Shown: positions 53,293 through 62,849, counted from the stretch's first letter. The stretch is 64,000 nucleotides of DNA from CAVXFB01 sp963760935 (GCA_963760935.1 CAVXFB010000002.1:62001-126000); one strand, 5' to 3'. The notes: generated by a model not told the origin, from the sequence alone. Program-made: numbers and translations.

Positions 53293-53862
53293 CTAAGCTG
53301 TAGCTTCCGTCATCACGTACGGTGCGTTCGAGAGCAGGATGCAAGACGGATGCCTTTGGACGAGCCGAACCAATTCGTCCGGCGCGGCCAATGGGATGAT
53401 GTCCAACTCTTCGACGACGCCTGCGTCGAGCCGGCTCAACAGATAGAGTTTGTGCTGTTCAAGAATGCGGGCGATCTGTGCGGCCGGCAATGCGTCGGCG
53501 GGCCGCTCCTTGCCCATGTGCCGCAGGGCGGAATGTCGTGAGGAAGCGTGGGCCAGTCGTCGCAAGGCCGGCCCTGGACCGGCCGAAAGCTCGCAACACA
53601 GCGCGATCGCACCATCTTCTTCAACATAGCGACCAGCCGCATCGAGCGCCCGGGCCAAGTTTTCCCACGTCTGCTGAGTGGCATCGCCTTCGATCGTGGC
53701 CACGACCAGGCTGGCGCGGTCGGCAGCGGGGCATTTCCAGACGTCCCGATACAGCTGCGCCCGCGCTGACGTACCAAGTCGCTTTGCCCGGCCAACACCG
53801 CCAGAGCGCGCCCGCCAGGACCGGGAACCAATTGGATTGTGAAGTTCAAGCCGAGCAGCCAT
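53293..53862 (-). CDS. LarA-like (DUF2088) protein, C-terminal part (after frameshift)
   Basis: From about residue 30 this frame continues the LarA-like gene: LYRDVWKCPAADRASLVVATIEGDATQQTWENLARALDAA, then GAIALCCELSAGPGPALRRL. The ATG at 53862 is not a true start. One base appears lost near 53775 relative to the upstream frame. Confidence 0.75.
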   Translation of the reverse strand: MAARLELHNPIGSRSWRARSGGVGRAKRLGTSARAQLYRDVWKCPAADRASLVVATIEGDATQQTWENLARALDAAGRYVEEDGAIALCCELSAGPGPALRRLAHASSRHSALRHMGKERPADALPAAQIARILEQHKLYLLSRLDAGVVEELDIIPLAAPDELVRLVQRHPSCILLSNAPYVMTEATA

Positions 53863-54515
53863 GCGACGTGATCGACTTCGGCAGCCAACTCCCGTTTATG
53901 GGCGCCGTGCCCATTCAGGGTGCCAAGGCCGCGAAACTTCTGAATCGTCTTGGTGTCGGAAAAGGCGGGAAAGACCGAGCCATGAATGCCGAAGTAGCCC
54001 ACGGCTTCCTCGGCATGCAGGCATCCCACGGGCAGCACAACGTCGGCGTCGTGAATAGCCCTGTTAACGAGAATCGCTTCGCCCGCCTCATTGGCCGCAA
54101 GGTAAGCCAACTGCCGACGGTCGGCCGGGTCATGAGTCAGCAGCGTAACGCGGTCTCGCAGGACGGCGGGAAGCATGCGGCAAGGTTCTCCGGCCGCGAC
54201 GCCGGGATTCGGTGCACTCTGCAAAACGGTAATGCCGTCCGGATCGATGTCGGCATCGATCAACGCTTGAACAACCACCGCAATTACTCTCGCTACATCA
54301 GGAACGCCCTGCTCCACGGCAAGCACGACGTGATCGGCGGGCGTAGTACAACGACAAAGCGGCGGATACTCGAGCGGCTCGTCGAGCGCGGCCCTCGTAG
54401 CAGCCACGAGATTGCCGAGCGGTTGCCGCGTCGGAACGCCGAACTCGCCCAGCGGATCGCCGTGGGTGAACTCTAGCTCCACTGTCGAGTTGTTGCCGTA
54501 ACGCAGTACAGTCAT
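53436..54515 (-). CDS. LarA-like (DUF2088) protein, N-terminal part (frameshifted)
   Basis: LarA is the nickel-pincer lactate racemase; many DUF2088 homologues act on other 2-hydroxyacids. The N-terminal domain signature is clear (DHVVLAVEQGVPDVARVI; VVLPVGCLHAEEAVGYFGIHGSVFPAFSDT; HVAWLLGLNFTIQLVPG). The frame leaves the family at about residue 255 and continues in the 53862 frame. No cofactor genes larB, larC or larE are near, so activity on lactate is not implied. The ATG at 54515 is the likely start. Confidence 0.8.
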   Translation of the reverse strand: MTVLRYGNNSTVELEFTHGDPLGEFGVPTRQPLGNLVAATRAALDEPLEYPPLCRCTTPADHVVLAVEQGVPDVARVIAVVVQALIDADIDPDGITVLQSAPNPGVAAGEPCRMLPAVLRDRVTLLTHDPADRRQLAYLAANEAGEAILVNRAIHDADVVLPVGCLHAEEAVGYFGIHGSVFPAFSDTKTIQKFRGLGTLNGHGAHKRELAAEVDHVAWLLGLNFTIQLVPGPGGRALAVLAGQSDLVRQRGRSCIGTSGNAPLPTAPAWSWPRSKAMPLSRRGKTWPGRSMRLVAMLKKMVRSRCVASFRPVQGRPCDDWPTLPHDIPPCGTWARSGPPTHCRPHRSPAFLNSTNSIC

Positions 54516-54697
54516 TGAGTCAAATAGCACAAATAGGACGAATGGGCAAGAAGCCCGTAATTGCAGACTTCATTATCCCGACGTTTCAGCGTATGGTCAA
54601 GAAGTAGAGCTTTACGTGGCGGACAGGTTCGCGAATAATGTGTGCCCAACATCTGCTACAATCAAAGAATCCACCGTTTTATGATAAGGATCCTGCG

Positions 54698-55969
54698 ATG
54701 CGACATGGTTCTCGGTTCAACATCGGTAGCCCGTTCCGGCGTGCTAGCATCGTAATCGGCTCGGTGGCGCTGGCATTGGCGCTCGGGTGCCAGAAGCCAA
54801 CGTCAACGAATCCCGAAGAATCACAACCGACAGAGACGAAAACCGCAGCAACGGTGGTAAAGCCGGCGGCGCCGAAAGGCGACTCCGCACGCGAAGTGCT
54901 CCGCCGCATGATTGACGCCTATCAAAAGGCATCGAGCTATTCCGATGAGGCGAAGTTGCGTTTGGTGGCCGAGGTGGGCAACGACAAGGTTTTCAACCAG
55001 ACGATCGACATCGCCGTGGCCCTGGTTCGGCCAAATAAGTTGCACGTAACGGCCTATCAGGTGACGCTGGCCTGCAACGGAAAAACGCTACGCGCCGCGA
55101 TTGCCAGCATTCCGAACGAAGTGCTCGAAAAGCCGGCGCCGGCCAAAATCGACATGAGGGTGTTTCGCCGCGAGCCGCAACTGGCGATGAACATCGCCGA
55201 TCTCGTCGGGTTGCCGCCCCAGTTGCTCTTGCTGCTGTCCGACGATCCGATGACCGGGCTGCTGCGAGAGGCCGAGGAACCCGAATTGGGCGACACAGGC
55301 CAGATCGCAGGACGCGATTGCTACCGGGTGAAGATCAAAGGTCCCGACGGCTCGGCCACGCTGTGGATTGACCAAGAGTCGCTCGTGCTCCGTCGCGTGG
55401 TATATCCGCCGGAACTCTTGCGACAGTTGCTCGGCAACAATGCCCAGGCCGACAAATACTCGATCATCGCGGACTTTGCCAATGCCCAACTGAACGCGCC
55501 GGTTGATCCGAAAGCGTTTGAGTTTGAAATACCGCCGAAAGCGGAAATCGTCAAGTTCTTCGTGCCGCCGCATACGGCGCAATTACTAGGCAAACCGCTT
55601 CCCGATTTCGTCTTCCACGATCTCGACGGCAAGCCCATCACGCGGGAATCCCTAGCCGGAAAGGCCACCGTGTTGGACTTCTGGGCGACATGGTGCGGCT
55701 ACTGCAAGCTGAGTTTGCCGGAACTGCAAAAGGTGTATCAATCCCGCAAGAACGATCCAGGAGTCGCGTTCTATGCAGTCAGCGTCGATGACCCTGAGGT
55801 AAGCAATAAGGAGTTGACCAAGGCATTCGAGGATCTGAAAGTCGACATTCCGATCCTTCGCGGCGATAAGAACGAGGTGGCGGCCGACCTGAAAGTAGGC
55901 GGCTACCCGACGACCCTTGTGGTCGACGCCAAGGGTATAGTGCAATACTACTTCCTTGGCGCAGGATGA
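54698..55969 (+). CDS. Lipoprotein with TlpA-like thioredoxin domain, N-terminal part (frameshifted)
   Basis: The protein starts with a lipoprotein signal (ALALALGC, Cys at about 31). An outer-membrane-lipoprotein-like domain follows (about 70-275, RLVAEVGNDKVFNQTIDIAVALVRPNKLHV), then a thioredoxin domain with the motif W-C-G-Y-C in FWATWCGYCKLSLPELQKVY. The frame ends at 55969, but GCACAGGATGAA one base longer would join it to the next frame. AAGGA stands 9 bases before the ATG. It is likely a periplasmic thiol-disulfide protein. Confidence 0.85.
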   Translation: MRHGSRFNIGSPFRRASIVIGSVALALALGCQKPTSTNPEESQPTETKTAATVVKPAAPKGDSAREVLRRMIDAYQKASSYSDEAKLRLVAEVGNDKVFNQTIDIAVALVRPNKLHVTAYQVTLACNGKTLRAAIASIPNEVLEKPAPAKIDMRVFRREPQLAMNIADLVGLPPQLLLLLSDDPMTGLLREAEEPELGDTGQIAGRDCYRVKIKGPDGSATLWIDQESLVLRRVVYPPELLRQLLGNNAQADKYSIIADFANAQLNAPVDPKAFEFEIPPKAEIVKFFVPPHTAQLLGKPLPDFVFHDLDGKPITRESLAGKATVLDFWATWCGYCKLSLPELQKVYQSRKNDPGVAFYAVSVDDPEVSNKELTKAFEDLKVDIPILRGDKNEVAADLKVGGYPTTLVVDAKGIVQYYFLGAG

Positions 55970-57161
55970 AAAGCTGCCCGACGAGTTGCCGGAACTGCTC
56001 GACAAAGTGGTCGCCGGCAAGGACGTCTACCAGCCCTTGTTGAAACAATACGACGAGCAGCTCGATCGTTTGCGGGAATACGCCGAAAAACTCGACAAGA
56101 TGGCGGACGAGCCTGTAGTCCGCGAGCAACAGATGCCCGAGACGAAGCCGGCGCCGCGAAGCGACCCGGCAACCATGAAGCTCACACAGCTATGGAATTC
56201 GACCGATCTGCGGTCGCCGGGCAACATCGTCGTGATCGCCGGCAAGGACGGCAAGCCGCATCTGGCGGTGGTCGAAAACTGGCGGTCCGTGGCCGAGGTC
56301 GGCCTCGACGGCAAGCTGATCGCCCTGCATAAGCTGGATATCGACGAAAAGGAAGCCGTGGGCAATCTTCGCACGGCGGTCGGCGCTGATGGGCGACGAT
56401 ATACGGTCGCTTGGATGATCTCGCAGCAGCGATGCCACGTATTGGATGACAATTGGAACGTAGTGGCCAGCTATCCTGAAAACGCCCTGGAGAATCCACA
56501 TAGCGGCATGGCCGACGTCGAACTGGGTGATCTCGACGGTGACGGCAAGCTGAAAATATATATCGGCTATTGGGGCGTGGTGGGCGTGCAAGCGGCGTCG
56601 CTCGAAGGCAAGCGACTCTGGAGCAACCGGTCATTGGCCCACGTGCTCGGGATGGCGATCGGTGCAGCCGACGACAAGGGCCGCCGCAACTTGTACTGCA
56701 CTAACAGCAACGGATCGGTTGTGGTATTGGACGACCAGGGGCAACGGCAAGGCGACATCACCATCCCGAAGCGGATGCTCCACTGGATCGTCACCGCCGA
56801 CCTGCGCAACGACAAGAAGCCGCTTTGGTGCGGACTGGCCGTGCAGAAAATTGGCGAAGAGGTGGCGGTCGGTTTCTCGCTCGATGGCCGCGAGTTGTGG
56901 CATTATGCCCTGCCACCGGGCGCGCAAACAAAACCAATCGAGCCGATCATCGTTGGCAGGCTGAGTCGTGATGGTCCGGGGCAATGGATTCTGCCCGGCC
57001 CCGATGGCTCGATACACGTTCTCGCCGCCGACGGAACGCTGGTCGACAAGTTTAACACTGGCGTAGCTTTGCAGGGCTTGGCCACGGTCGAGATCGATGG
57101 CCAGCCGGTGCTGATCACGGCATCGGAGAAAGCCTTGACGGCCTGGAAGGTCGAAAAGTAG
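55956..57161 (+). CDS. Beta-propeller-like C-terminal part of the TlpA lipoprotein
   Basis: The segment has repeated strand motifs of a propeller or PQQ/FG-GAP-like fold (VVIAGKDGKPHLAVVENW, DVELGDLDGDGKLKIYIG, NSNGSVVVLDDQGQR, GPDGSIHVLAADGT). The ATG at 55956 lies 14 bases before the upstream stop, so translation restart is possible. A single gene of about 820 residues is more likely, with a thioredoxin domain fused to a beta-propeller. Confidence 0.75.
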   Translation: MAQDEKLPDELPELLDKVVAGKDVYQPLLKQYDEQLDRLREYAEKLDKMADEPVVREQQMPETKPAPRSDPATMKLTQLWNSTDLRSPGNIVVIAGKDGKPHLAVVENWRSVAEVGLDGKLIALHKLDIDEKEAVGNLRTAVGADGRRYTVAWMISQQRCHVLDDNWNVVASYPENALENPHSGMADVELGDLDGDGKLKIYIGYWGVVGVQAASLEGKRLWSNRSLAHVLGMAIGAADDKGRRNLYCTNSNGSVVVLDDQGQRQGDITIPKRMLHWIVTADLRNDKKPLWCGLAVQKIGEEVAVGFSLDGRELWHYALPPGAQTKPIEPIIVGRLSRDGPGQWILPGPDGSIHVLAADGTLVDKFNTGVALQGLATVEIDGQPVLITASEKALTAWKVEK

Positions 57162-57191
57162 CAGGCACACTCCGCGTGCCGCAGCCAGCCT

Positions 57192-57260
57192 GGGGACTGT
57201 CCCAATTTATGCCTCGGGGGACTGTCCCAATTTTCGTCCGACGAAAATGGGACTGTCCCC
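57192..57260 (+). repeat. Double GGGGACTGTCCCAATTT element
   Basis: One half unit (57192-57210) is followed by a complete palindrome (57217-57260) of the same family as in lysS, purL and the hicA-DUF2283 gap. It fills the space before pgk. Confidence 0.85.
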
Positions 57261-57380
57261 TTAGACGCCACTCTGCCCCGGCCCTGCCCCGGCCCCTAGT
57301 CGATGGGGCGACGATCTGCTATCTTCCACGGTTTACAGGCTGAAAATCCATATCGACGGAGCATGACGGAGGACTTACCG

Positions 57381-58796
57381 ATGCCAATCACCACCGAAGC
57401 AATGGCCGCATGGTGCCGAAGACTATTGGGCGGCGATACGAACTCGAAACCGCTCACACTCGAAGATTATCTCAACGTAATCCCCCACGTGGACTGCCTG
57501 GGCAAGCTGCCCAGCGGTACGGCGGTGCTCATCCGCGGCGATGTGGATGCCAAGCCCGGGCCGAAGGTCGGCGACGGCGATATCCGCCTTCGGTCAATGC
57601 AAGACACGCTGAAGTTTGGCCAGGACCGCGGTTGGAAGCAAGTAATCTTCGGCCACATCGGCCGCGAGCCCGAGAAGTCGCTAAGTAAGGTCGCCGCCCG
57701 GCTGGGCGAGATTCTCGGCTGCCAAGTGACGTTCATCGAGGACTGGCTCGATCCGGCCACGACGACGATCAAGGACGACGCGGCCCAAACCATCGCGAAG
57801 AGCCCTGCGGGCAGCGTCATCATGCTGCAAAACACGCGGAAGTACGACATCGAGCGAACCCTGTGGAAAGCCAAGGCGGCCGACGTGGATAAGTTGGCCG
57901 AAAAACTGGCAAAGCTGGCCAACGAGTTCGCCGCGAAGGTCGCGAAGTTCTACATCCACGAGGCATTTTCAGCCGGCAGCTTGGACGCTTCCAGCGTCGT
58001 CGTGCCGGCCGCCATGGAAATGGTCGCGCTGGGCAAGTACGAACACGAGCAGTTCGCCGGCCATCTGAAGAACTGTCTCGATGCGCAAATGGTCATCTTT
58101 AGCGGGCTGAAGATCGACAAGCTCGACGATCTCCAAGCGATGATCGATCGCGGGAAGATTCGCAAGGTAATCGCCGCCGGTTCGCTGGCGATGGCCCTGA
58201 AGAAGGCCGCCGCGGAACTCGACGGCAAGCAGTTCGATCTCGGATTGTCGGAAGACCCCGCGCACAAGGACAAGCCCTATTACATTCCGCGCGAACGGAT
58301 CGAACAAGCGAAGAACATGCTCACCGAGGGCCGGCAAAAGGGGATCGAGTTCATCATGCCGGTCGATTTCGTGCTCCAGGACGGACGTGCGTCAGATGCC
58401 GTCGGGCCGGGCAACCAGCAATTCGACGTCGGACCGAAGTCGAGCGCGCTCTACGAAAAGGTTGTTAGCGATTTCATTGCCGCGCATAAGAACGACTCCC
58501 CGGCCGCCGTCGTCTTCCATAACGGGGTGTTCGGCATGTTCGAAGACCCTCGCTTCGAGGCGGGCACGAAGAACTTCATTCCGCAACTGAAGCGCCTGAC
58601 CGATGCCGGCATCAAGGTCTACATCGGCGGCGGTGAAGGCGGCAAAGCGCTAGAGCAATACGGCCAGCCCGATTGGGTCACCTACTGCTTCACCGCCGGT
58701 GGAACGGTGCTCAATGCGCTTGGCAGTGAGCCAGTGCCGTATCTCGTTGCACTCAAGATGGCAGCCGAGAAAATGGGACCTGCGCCGCACAAGTAG
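57381..58796 (+). CDS. pgk: Phosphoglycerate kinase, divergent long form
   Basis: PGK moves a phosphate from 1,3-bisphosphoglycerate to ADP in glycolysis. Signature parts are VLIRGDVDAKPGPKVGDGDIRLRSM (in place of RVDFN), KQVIFGHIGREPEKSLS (in place of LGRP), KFYIHEAFSAGSLDASSV, and the nucleotide-binding end VYIGGGEGGKAL, FTAGGTVLNAL. At 471 residues it is about 75 longer than most, with inserts in both domains. GGAGG lies 8 bases before the ATG at 57381, which decides the start over ATG 57363. Confidence 0.88.
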   Translation: MPITTEAMAAWCRRLLGGDTNSKPLTLEDYLNVIPHVDCLGKLPSGTAVLIRGDVDAKPGPKVGDGDIRLRSMQDTLKFGQDRGWKQVIFGHIGREPEKSLSKVAARLGEILGCQVTFIEDWLDPATTTIKDDAAQTIAKSPAGSVIMLQNTRKYDIERTLWKAKAADVDKLAEKLAKLANEFAAKVAKFYIHEAFSAGSLDASSVVVPAAMEMVALGKYEHEQFAGHLKNCLDAQMVIFSGLKIDKLDDLQAMIDRGKIRKVIAAGSLAMALKKAAAELDGKQFDLGLSEDPAHKDKPYYIPRERIEQAKNMLTEGRQKGIEFIMPVDFVLQDGRASDAVGPGNQQFDVGPKSSALYEKVVSDFIAAHKNDSPAAVVFHNGVFGMFEDPRFEAGTKNFIPQLKRLTDAGIKVYIGGGEGGKALEQYGQPDWVTYCFTAGGTVLNALGSEPVPYLVALKMAAEKMGPAPHK

Positions 58797-58868
58797 CACC
58801 TACGCTCCGCGTGCCGGGCGAGCCAACGAATCGCCTGGCGCCGCCGCGGCAAGGAATAGGTTACTTCG

Positions 58869-60035
58869 ATGCACCTGCTTCCAATAGTTGCTACGATCAT
58901 CATTCTGGCGACGAGTGTGGTCTGCCAACTATACATCGGCTCAATCGCTAAGGCGTCCCGCGTAGCCGCGCCGTGTTCAACGGTTCTGGTATTGATCCTG
59001 ATCGAGATGTGGTATGGGTTCCAGTCGCTGTCTACGTGCGTCGTCTTTGCCGCGGTCATCTATTTTCTCTCATACATCGGGGCGTACCTCGCAAGTACCT
59101 TTCCTCTCCCGTATGCATGGCGAAATAGTGCTGCGCGACACGACGCCACGCACGACATCGAAGGTGAAGACCGGCTGTCTTTGCTGAGCCGTCGAGACGA
59201 TCGGCCTGCATTCGTTCGTGCCCTCGGTGAGACCGACATCTTGTTGCTTGCGGCGTTGACCAACGAAGGCTGGGATGCAGCTACATTCAGCCCAGAGGAC
59301 ATGCTTGCAGAGGCGAGGAAAGCGCGGCTAGACGTGACTGGGTGCGATACGTTCGCACCGTTCTTTTACGAACGGGATGGCGTCGAAGCGATGCCATTCT
59401 TCAGCACGGTCGATCACGTTGAAACGTTCTGTGAGAAGTTTTCCAAGGAACGTAACCGAGTCTTCCCATTTCAAAGGGTCAATGCTGCGGGCTCTGTTAT
59501 AGCGTCCGCGCTCGCGTGGTGCCCCATTCTTGTCTTGAATGCTAAGTCAGCGGAAGAGTATGTATTATCGTCGGAGGATGCGAGGCTGCTGGTCGAAATA
59601 TGGGGACGTGATCGCGCGGAAAATGCGGATGACGCACCGATGACTGTCGAACAGTTGATTCGCCAATTCCGCAATGCACCTATGGGTCAGTCGATTGGCC
59701 CCGTCACGAAAGCTCTAGCAGCGCAGTCGGTGTGGGTTGGGACAGAGGGTGTGACGCCGACACGAGATGGGAAGATTGTGGGCAAGATGTGTCTCAAGAC
59801 CGGGGCCGACAATCAAGGACGTGCATGGGTCTACGCCTATACAAGCAGAGCGGAATTCTCAAAGGCATTTCCCGATGGTGGGCCATTTGCCGAGATGAGC
59901 TTCCCGGATTTATTTGAACTTGTTGATAAAGATCAGCAGTTTGCCGGCCTCGTTCTTAATTCAACTTCGGATGCCATGTGTCCAATCCCCAGAGAGCTTT
60001 TCGGTCACGTAAGGCAAGCACTACCAAAGAAGTAA
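58869..60035 (+). CDS. Membrane protein with an SseB-like domain
   Basis: Three membrane helices at about 4-26, 35-58 and 60-78 are followed by a cytoplasmic domain (about 150-245). Its pattern (MPFFSTVDHVETFCEKF, LVLNAKSAEEYVLSSEDARLL) resembles the SseB N-terminal domain, named after a Salmonella rhodanese enhancer. A second, weaker domain of the same type lies at about 270-350. Function unknown. Confidence 0.65.
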   Translation: MHLLPIVATIIILATSVVCQLYIGSIAKASRVAAPCSTVLVLILIEMWYGFQSLSTCVVFAAVIYFLSYIGAYLASTFPLPYAWRNSAARHDATHDIEGEDRLSLLSRRDDRPAFVRALGETDILLLAALTNEGWDAATFSPEDMLAEARKARLDVTGCDTFAPFFYERDGVEAMPFFSTVDHVETFCEKFSKERNRVFPFQRVNAAGSVIASALAWCPILVLNAKSAEEYVLSSEDARLLVEIWGRDRAENADDAPMTVEQLIRQFRNAPMGQSIGPVTKALAAQSVWVGTEGVTPTRDGKIVGKMCLKTGADNQGRAWVYAYTSRAEFSKAFPDGGPFAEMSFPDLFELVDKDQQFAGLVLNSTSDAMCPIPRELFGHVRQALPKK

Positions 60036-60550
<515 letters not shown>

Positions 60551-61147
60551 CTAATCCGTCGCGTCGAGCCATTCAGCCGGCAAGCTATGTATGGTTGGCA
60601 AGAGCGGCACTTGTCGGGGTGGATCAACCAAATAGTATCGAGCACTCGACCATTTCCAATCGATGGGCTTCTCAACCATTCGGCGACGAACGGGATTGTG
60701 GTGCAAATAGTCGATGGCCGCCAGAGCCGTTGAAGGTTTGAAGATGTTCCGGTCGTAGCCCGGCCCTTCCTGCCAATAGCGGAAGGTCGTGACACCGGGA
60801 CGCTGCTGGACCGTCAGCCGATCGATCAGCCGACTCCGCGATTGCACAAGAAGGCACTTGATGCGATAGGAGAACGGCCGCTTGATGGCTTTCAAGAGTG
60901 CGTCGATGGTTCCTGGCTCGGCAAGCGGGCAAACCATTAGATGCACATGCTCCGGCATGAATACAAAAGCGGCAAGCCGGTAGCCATGTCGCTGCATCGC
61001 ACGATCAATGCTCTCGGCCAACATGCCTTGCCACAGGTCGTTGGTCAGCAACGGCCAACGATGGTAGCACGAGAAGGTCAGTTCGTGGATATGGCCAGGG
61101 TCATGATAATGCCGGATTCGCTTTCGATGTCCCGCACGTGATTCCAT
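60551..61147 (-). CDS. REP-associated tyrosine transposase (RAYT, Y1 HUH)
   Basis: RAYTs are IS200/IS605-like single-strand nucleases thought to spread REP hairpins. The 198-residue protein has the HUH motif E66-H67-V68-H69 in FVFMPEHVHLMV and a Tyr at 94 in SYRIK. The C-terminal helix bundle ends YLHHNPVRRRMVEKPIDWKWSSARYY, which is typical. The start at 61147 places HYHDPGHIHELTFSCYHR near the N-terminus as in relatives. REP hairpins lie on both sides, and the same REPs lie in purL. The gene looks intact. Confidence 0.92.
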   Translation of the reverse strand: MESRAGHRKRIRHYHDPGHIHELTFSCYHRWPLLTNDLWQGMLAESIDRAMQRHGYRLAAFVFMPEHVHLMVCPLAEPGTIDALLKAIKRPFSYRIKCLLVQSRSRLIDRLTVQQRPGVTTFRYWQEGPGYDRNIFKPSTALAAIDYLHHNPVRRRMVEKPIDWKWSSARYYLVDPPRQVPLLPTIHSLPAEWLDATD

Positions 61148-61170
61148 GGCCACGATCATAGCTAAGACGG

Positions 61171-61280
61171 ACACTGCTGGACAAGCCAGCAGTGGCACCC
61201 GGCGTCTTCGCGCCTTTGCGTGAGACCCGTTCGACGAAGCACTTGGTGTAGAGTACGAACCGCCGAGACAGTAGTGGCGC
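61171..61280. repeat. REP hairpin and 78 bp direct repeat upstream of the RAYT gene
   Basis: A REP at 61171-61199 (ACTGCTGGACAAGCCAGCAG) is followed by a 78 bp unit at 61203-61280 that matches 60428-60505 at almost every base (CTTCGCGCCTTTGCGTGAGA...CAGTAGTGGCG). The pair brackets the RAYT gene. Confidence 0.85.
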
Positions 61281-61329
61281 CCGCGAGAGTTCTGGCCATC
61301 GGGCGGCGACGGCACGCGGAGCGTGCCTG

Positions 61330-61647
61330 CTACTTGGGGGACCCGCCGTGGGCGCGATTGCAGAAATCGACCAACTCGTCAACGGCGGTCCGGATTTGGT
61401 CCTCGGGTTGGCCGTCGCGGATCGCCGTTTCAAGGTTGCCGGCGCAAGGAGAGATGGCGTCAAAGCCGTAGCTGCCGGCCGCACCTTTGATCTGGTGGGC
61501 CGTCTGACGCAGGCCCTCCCAATCGGCCTGAGCGAGCTTTGCAAGCAGAGCGTCCACCCGGTCTGGCATTTCCTCGACGAACATCTCGACGATGTCGCAC
61601 AGGTCGGGGTCGGCAGAAAGGCGGGAGTAGATGTACTCGCGTTGCAT
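61330..61647 (-). CDS. Histidine phosphotransfer (Hpt) domain protein
   Basis: Hpt proteins relay phosphate between receivers. This 105-residue protein is a four-helix bundle with phospho-acceptor H51 in RQTAHQIKGAAGSYGF. The pattern VEMFVEEMPDRVDALLAKLAQADW fits the first two helices. The ATG at 61647 has GGGA 10 bases upstream; the longer frame to 61812 is not supported. No kinase or receiver gene is adjacent, so its partners lie elsewhere. Confidence 0.88.
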   Translation of the reverse strand: MQREYIYSRLSADPDLCDIVEMFVEEMPDRVDALLAKLAQADWEGLRQTAHQIKGAAGSYGFDAISPCAGNLETAIRDGQPEDQIRTAVDELVDFCNRAHGGSPK

Positions 61648-62069
61648 GCTGGTCGCGTCCCTACTTGTATCTCGCTGGTCCCACGCGAAACGACTCCGGT
61701 CGCCGAGTGTCATCACCGCATGATCGGCAGCCGTCGGCACGCCCAGCCTGTCTGTAGGCGTGGCTAGAACCCACCCGACAGGTCTAGCTGAACTTGCCTT
61801 TGCCCTGCACAATCCTAGGTCAATGCGGATAGCCGCAGCGCGTTCGAGGCCCTGGAAAGGGCCAAATCGGGGTCGGATGCCCGCAAGTACGATACGCTCG
61901 GCACAACCGACCCAGGAAATATGGGTGTGGTAGATGATTTAGGACGTCTGGTTAAGGAAGTTCTGCGCGATGGGTCGATAGCAGATCACTAGATTGGACC
62001 TATCCTCCCTATCTGCGCCCGAATAGCGCAGTTGTCCCACAAGGTTTTTCCTAACAAAGGAGTACCTCC
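61648..62069. other. Gap upstream of the cysteine-repeat gene
   Basis: No gene is supported. It should hold the divergent promoters of the Hpt gene and the cysteine-repeat gene. Confidence 0.45.
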
Positions 62070-62738
62070 ATGTCCCGTCGTATTTTGTTGTCGACGCTGT
62101 CAGTGGCCGCCTTGTTGGCGGTGCTCAGCGTCTCGTCGGCCCAGGCCGGTTTCCTGGGCAATGGTGGCTGTTGTGCGCCGGCCGCGTGCGTCGCCCCGCA
62201 GGCCTGTGCCCCATGTGCGCCCGCTTGCTGCGAAGCGCCGAAGTGCTGCGAAGCGGCTGCTTGCTGCAAGGCTCGCTGCCACAAGGAGCGCTGCTGCAAA
62301 GAGCGCTGCCGTAAAGAGCGCTGCTGCAAAGAGCGCTGCCACAAGGCCCGCTGCTGCGCCCCGGCTTGCTGCGAAGCGCCGAAGTGCTGCGCCGCCCCGG
62401 CTTGCTGCGAAGCCCCGAAGTGCTGCGAGGCCGCCTGCGCCCCGAAGTGCTGCAAAGAGCGCTGCCACAAGGAGCGTTGCCATAAGGTCCGCTGCTGCCG
62501 GCCGAAGTGCTGCGCCGCCCCGGCTTGCTGCGAAGCCCCGAAGTGCTGCGAAGCGCCGAAGTGCTGCGAAGCGGCTGCTTGCTGCAAGGCTCGCTGCCAC
62601 AAGGAGCGCTGCTGCAAAGAGCGCTGCCACAAAGAGCGTTGCCACAAGGTCCGCTGCTGCGCCTCGGCTTGCTGCGAAGCCGCCCCGGCTTGCTGCGAAG
62701 CCCCCAAGTGCTGCGAAGCGGCTGCCTGCTGCAAATAG
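62070..62738 (+). CDS. Secreted protein made of cysteine-pair repeats
   Basis: The 222-residue product has a clear signal peptide (residues 1-26, LLSTLSVAALLAVLSVSSAQA). The rest is almost entirely blocks such as CCEAPK, CCEAAACCKARCHK, ERCCKERCHK and KVRCC. There are 60 cysteines, about 27% of the chain and about 31% of the mature part. The Ala/Pro-rich CCEAP blocks and the basic Lys/Arg/His CHKER blocks alternate in larger modules, and the CEAAACCKARCHKERCCKER module occurs twice. I do not recognise a family with certainty. Cysteine-rich wall proteins are known in Planctomycetes, so a disulfide-crosslinked surface layer or a metal-binding role are both possible. AAAGGAG stands 8 bases before the ATG. 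A strong terminator follows. Confidence 0.88.
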   Translation: MSRRILLSTLSVAALLAVLSVSSAQAGFLGNGGCCAPAACVAPQACAPCAPACCEAPKCCEAAACCKARCHKERCCKERCRKERCCKERCHKARCCAPACCEAPKCCAAPACCEAPKCCEAACAPKCCKERCHKERCHKVRCCRPKCCAAPACCEAPKCCEAPKCCEAAACCKARCHKERCCKERCHKERCHKVRCCASACCEAAPACCEAPKCCEAAACCK

Positions 62739-62809
62739 CCCCGTAAGAGCCACGGCCAACAGCTCGCTCCTAACACGGGCTTAGGCCATAACTCCTATAC
62801 GATGCTCCG

Positions 62810-62849
62810 AAGCGGCCCGGTCAACCTTTGATCGGGCCGCTTGGTTTTC
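62810..62849 (+). terminator. Rho-independent terminator after the cysteine-repeat gene
   Basis: AAGCGGCCCG and CGGGCCGCTT form a perfect 10 bp stem around a 13-base loop, followed by GGTTTTCTT. It lies about 70 bases after the stop, which suggests that the gene is transcribed alone. Confidence 0.8.

Noticed and set aside
53478..54476. 332-codon frame on the plus strand
   Set aside because: Antisense to the LarA-like gene, whose conserved motifs show which strand codes.
62200..62740. Regular repeats that might suggest a CRISPR array
   Set aside because: Units are short, lack constant-length spacers and are codon-based; there are no cas genes nearby.
62051..62776. Long open frames in the other phases and on the minus strand across the cysteine-repeat gene
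   Set aside because: The repeat units keep several frames open by chance. Only the 62070 frame has a signal peptide and a ribosome binding site.
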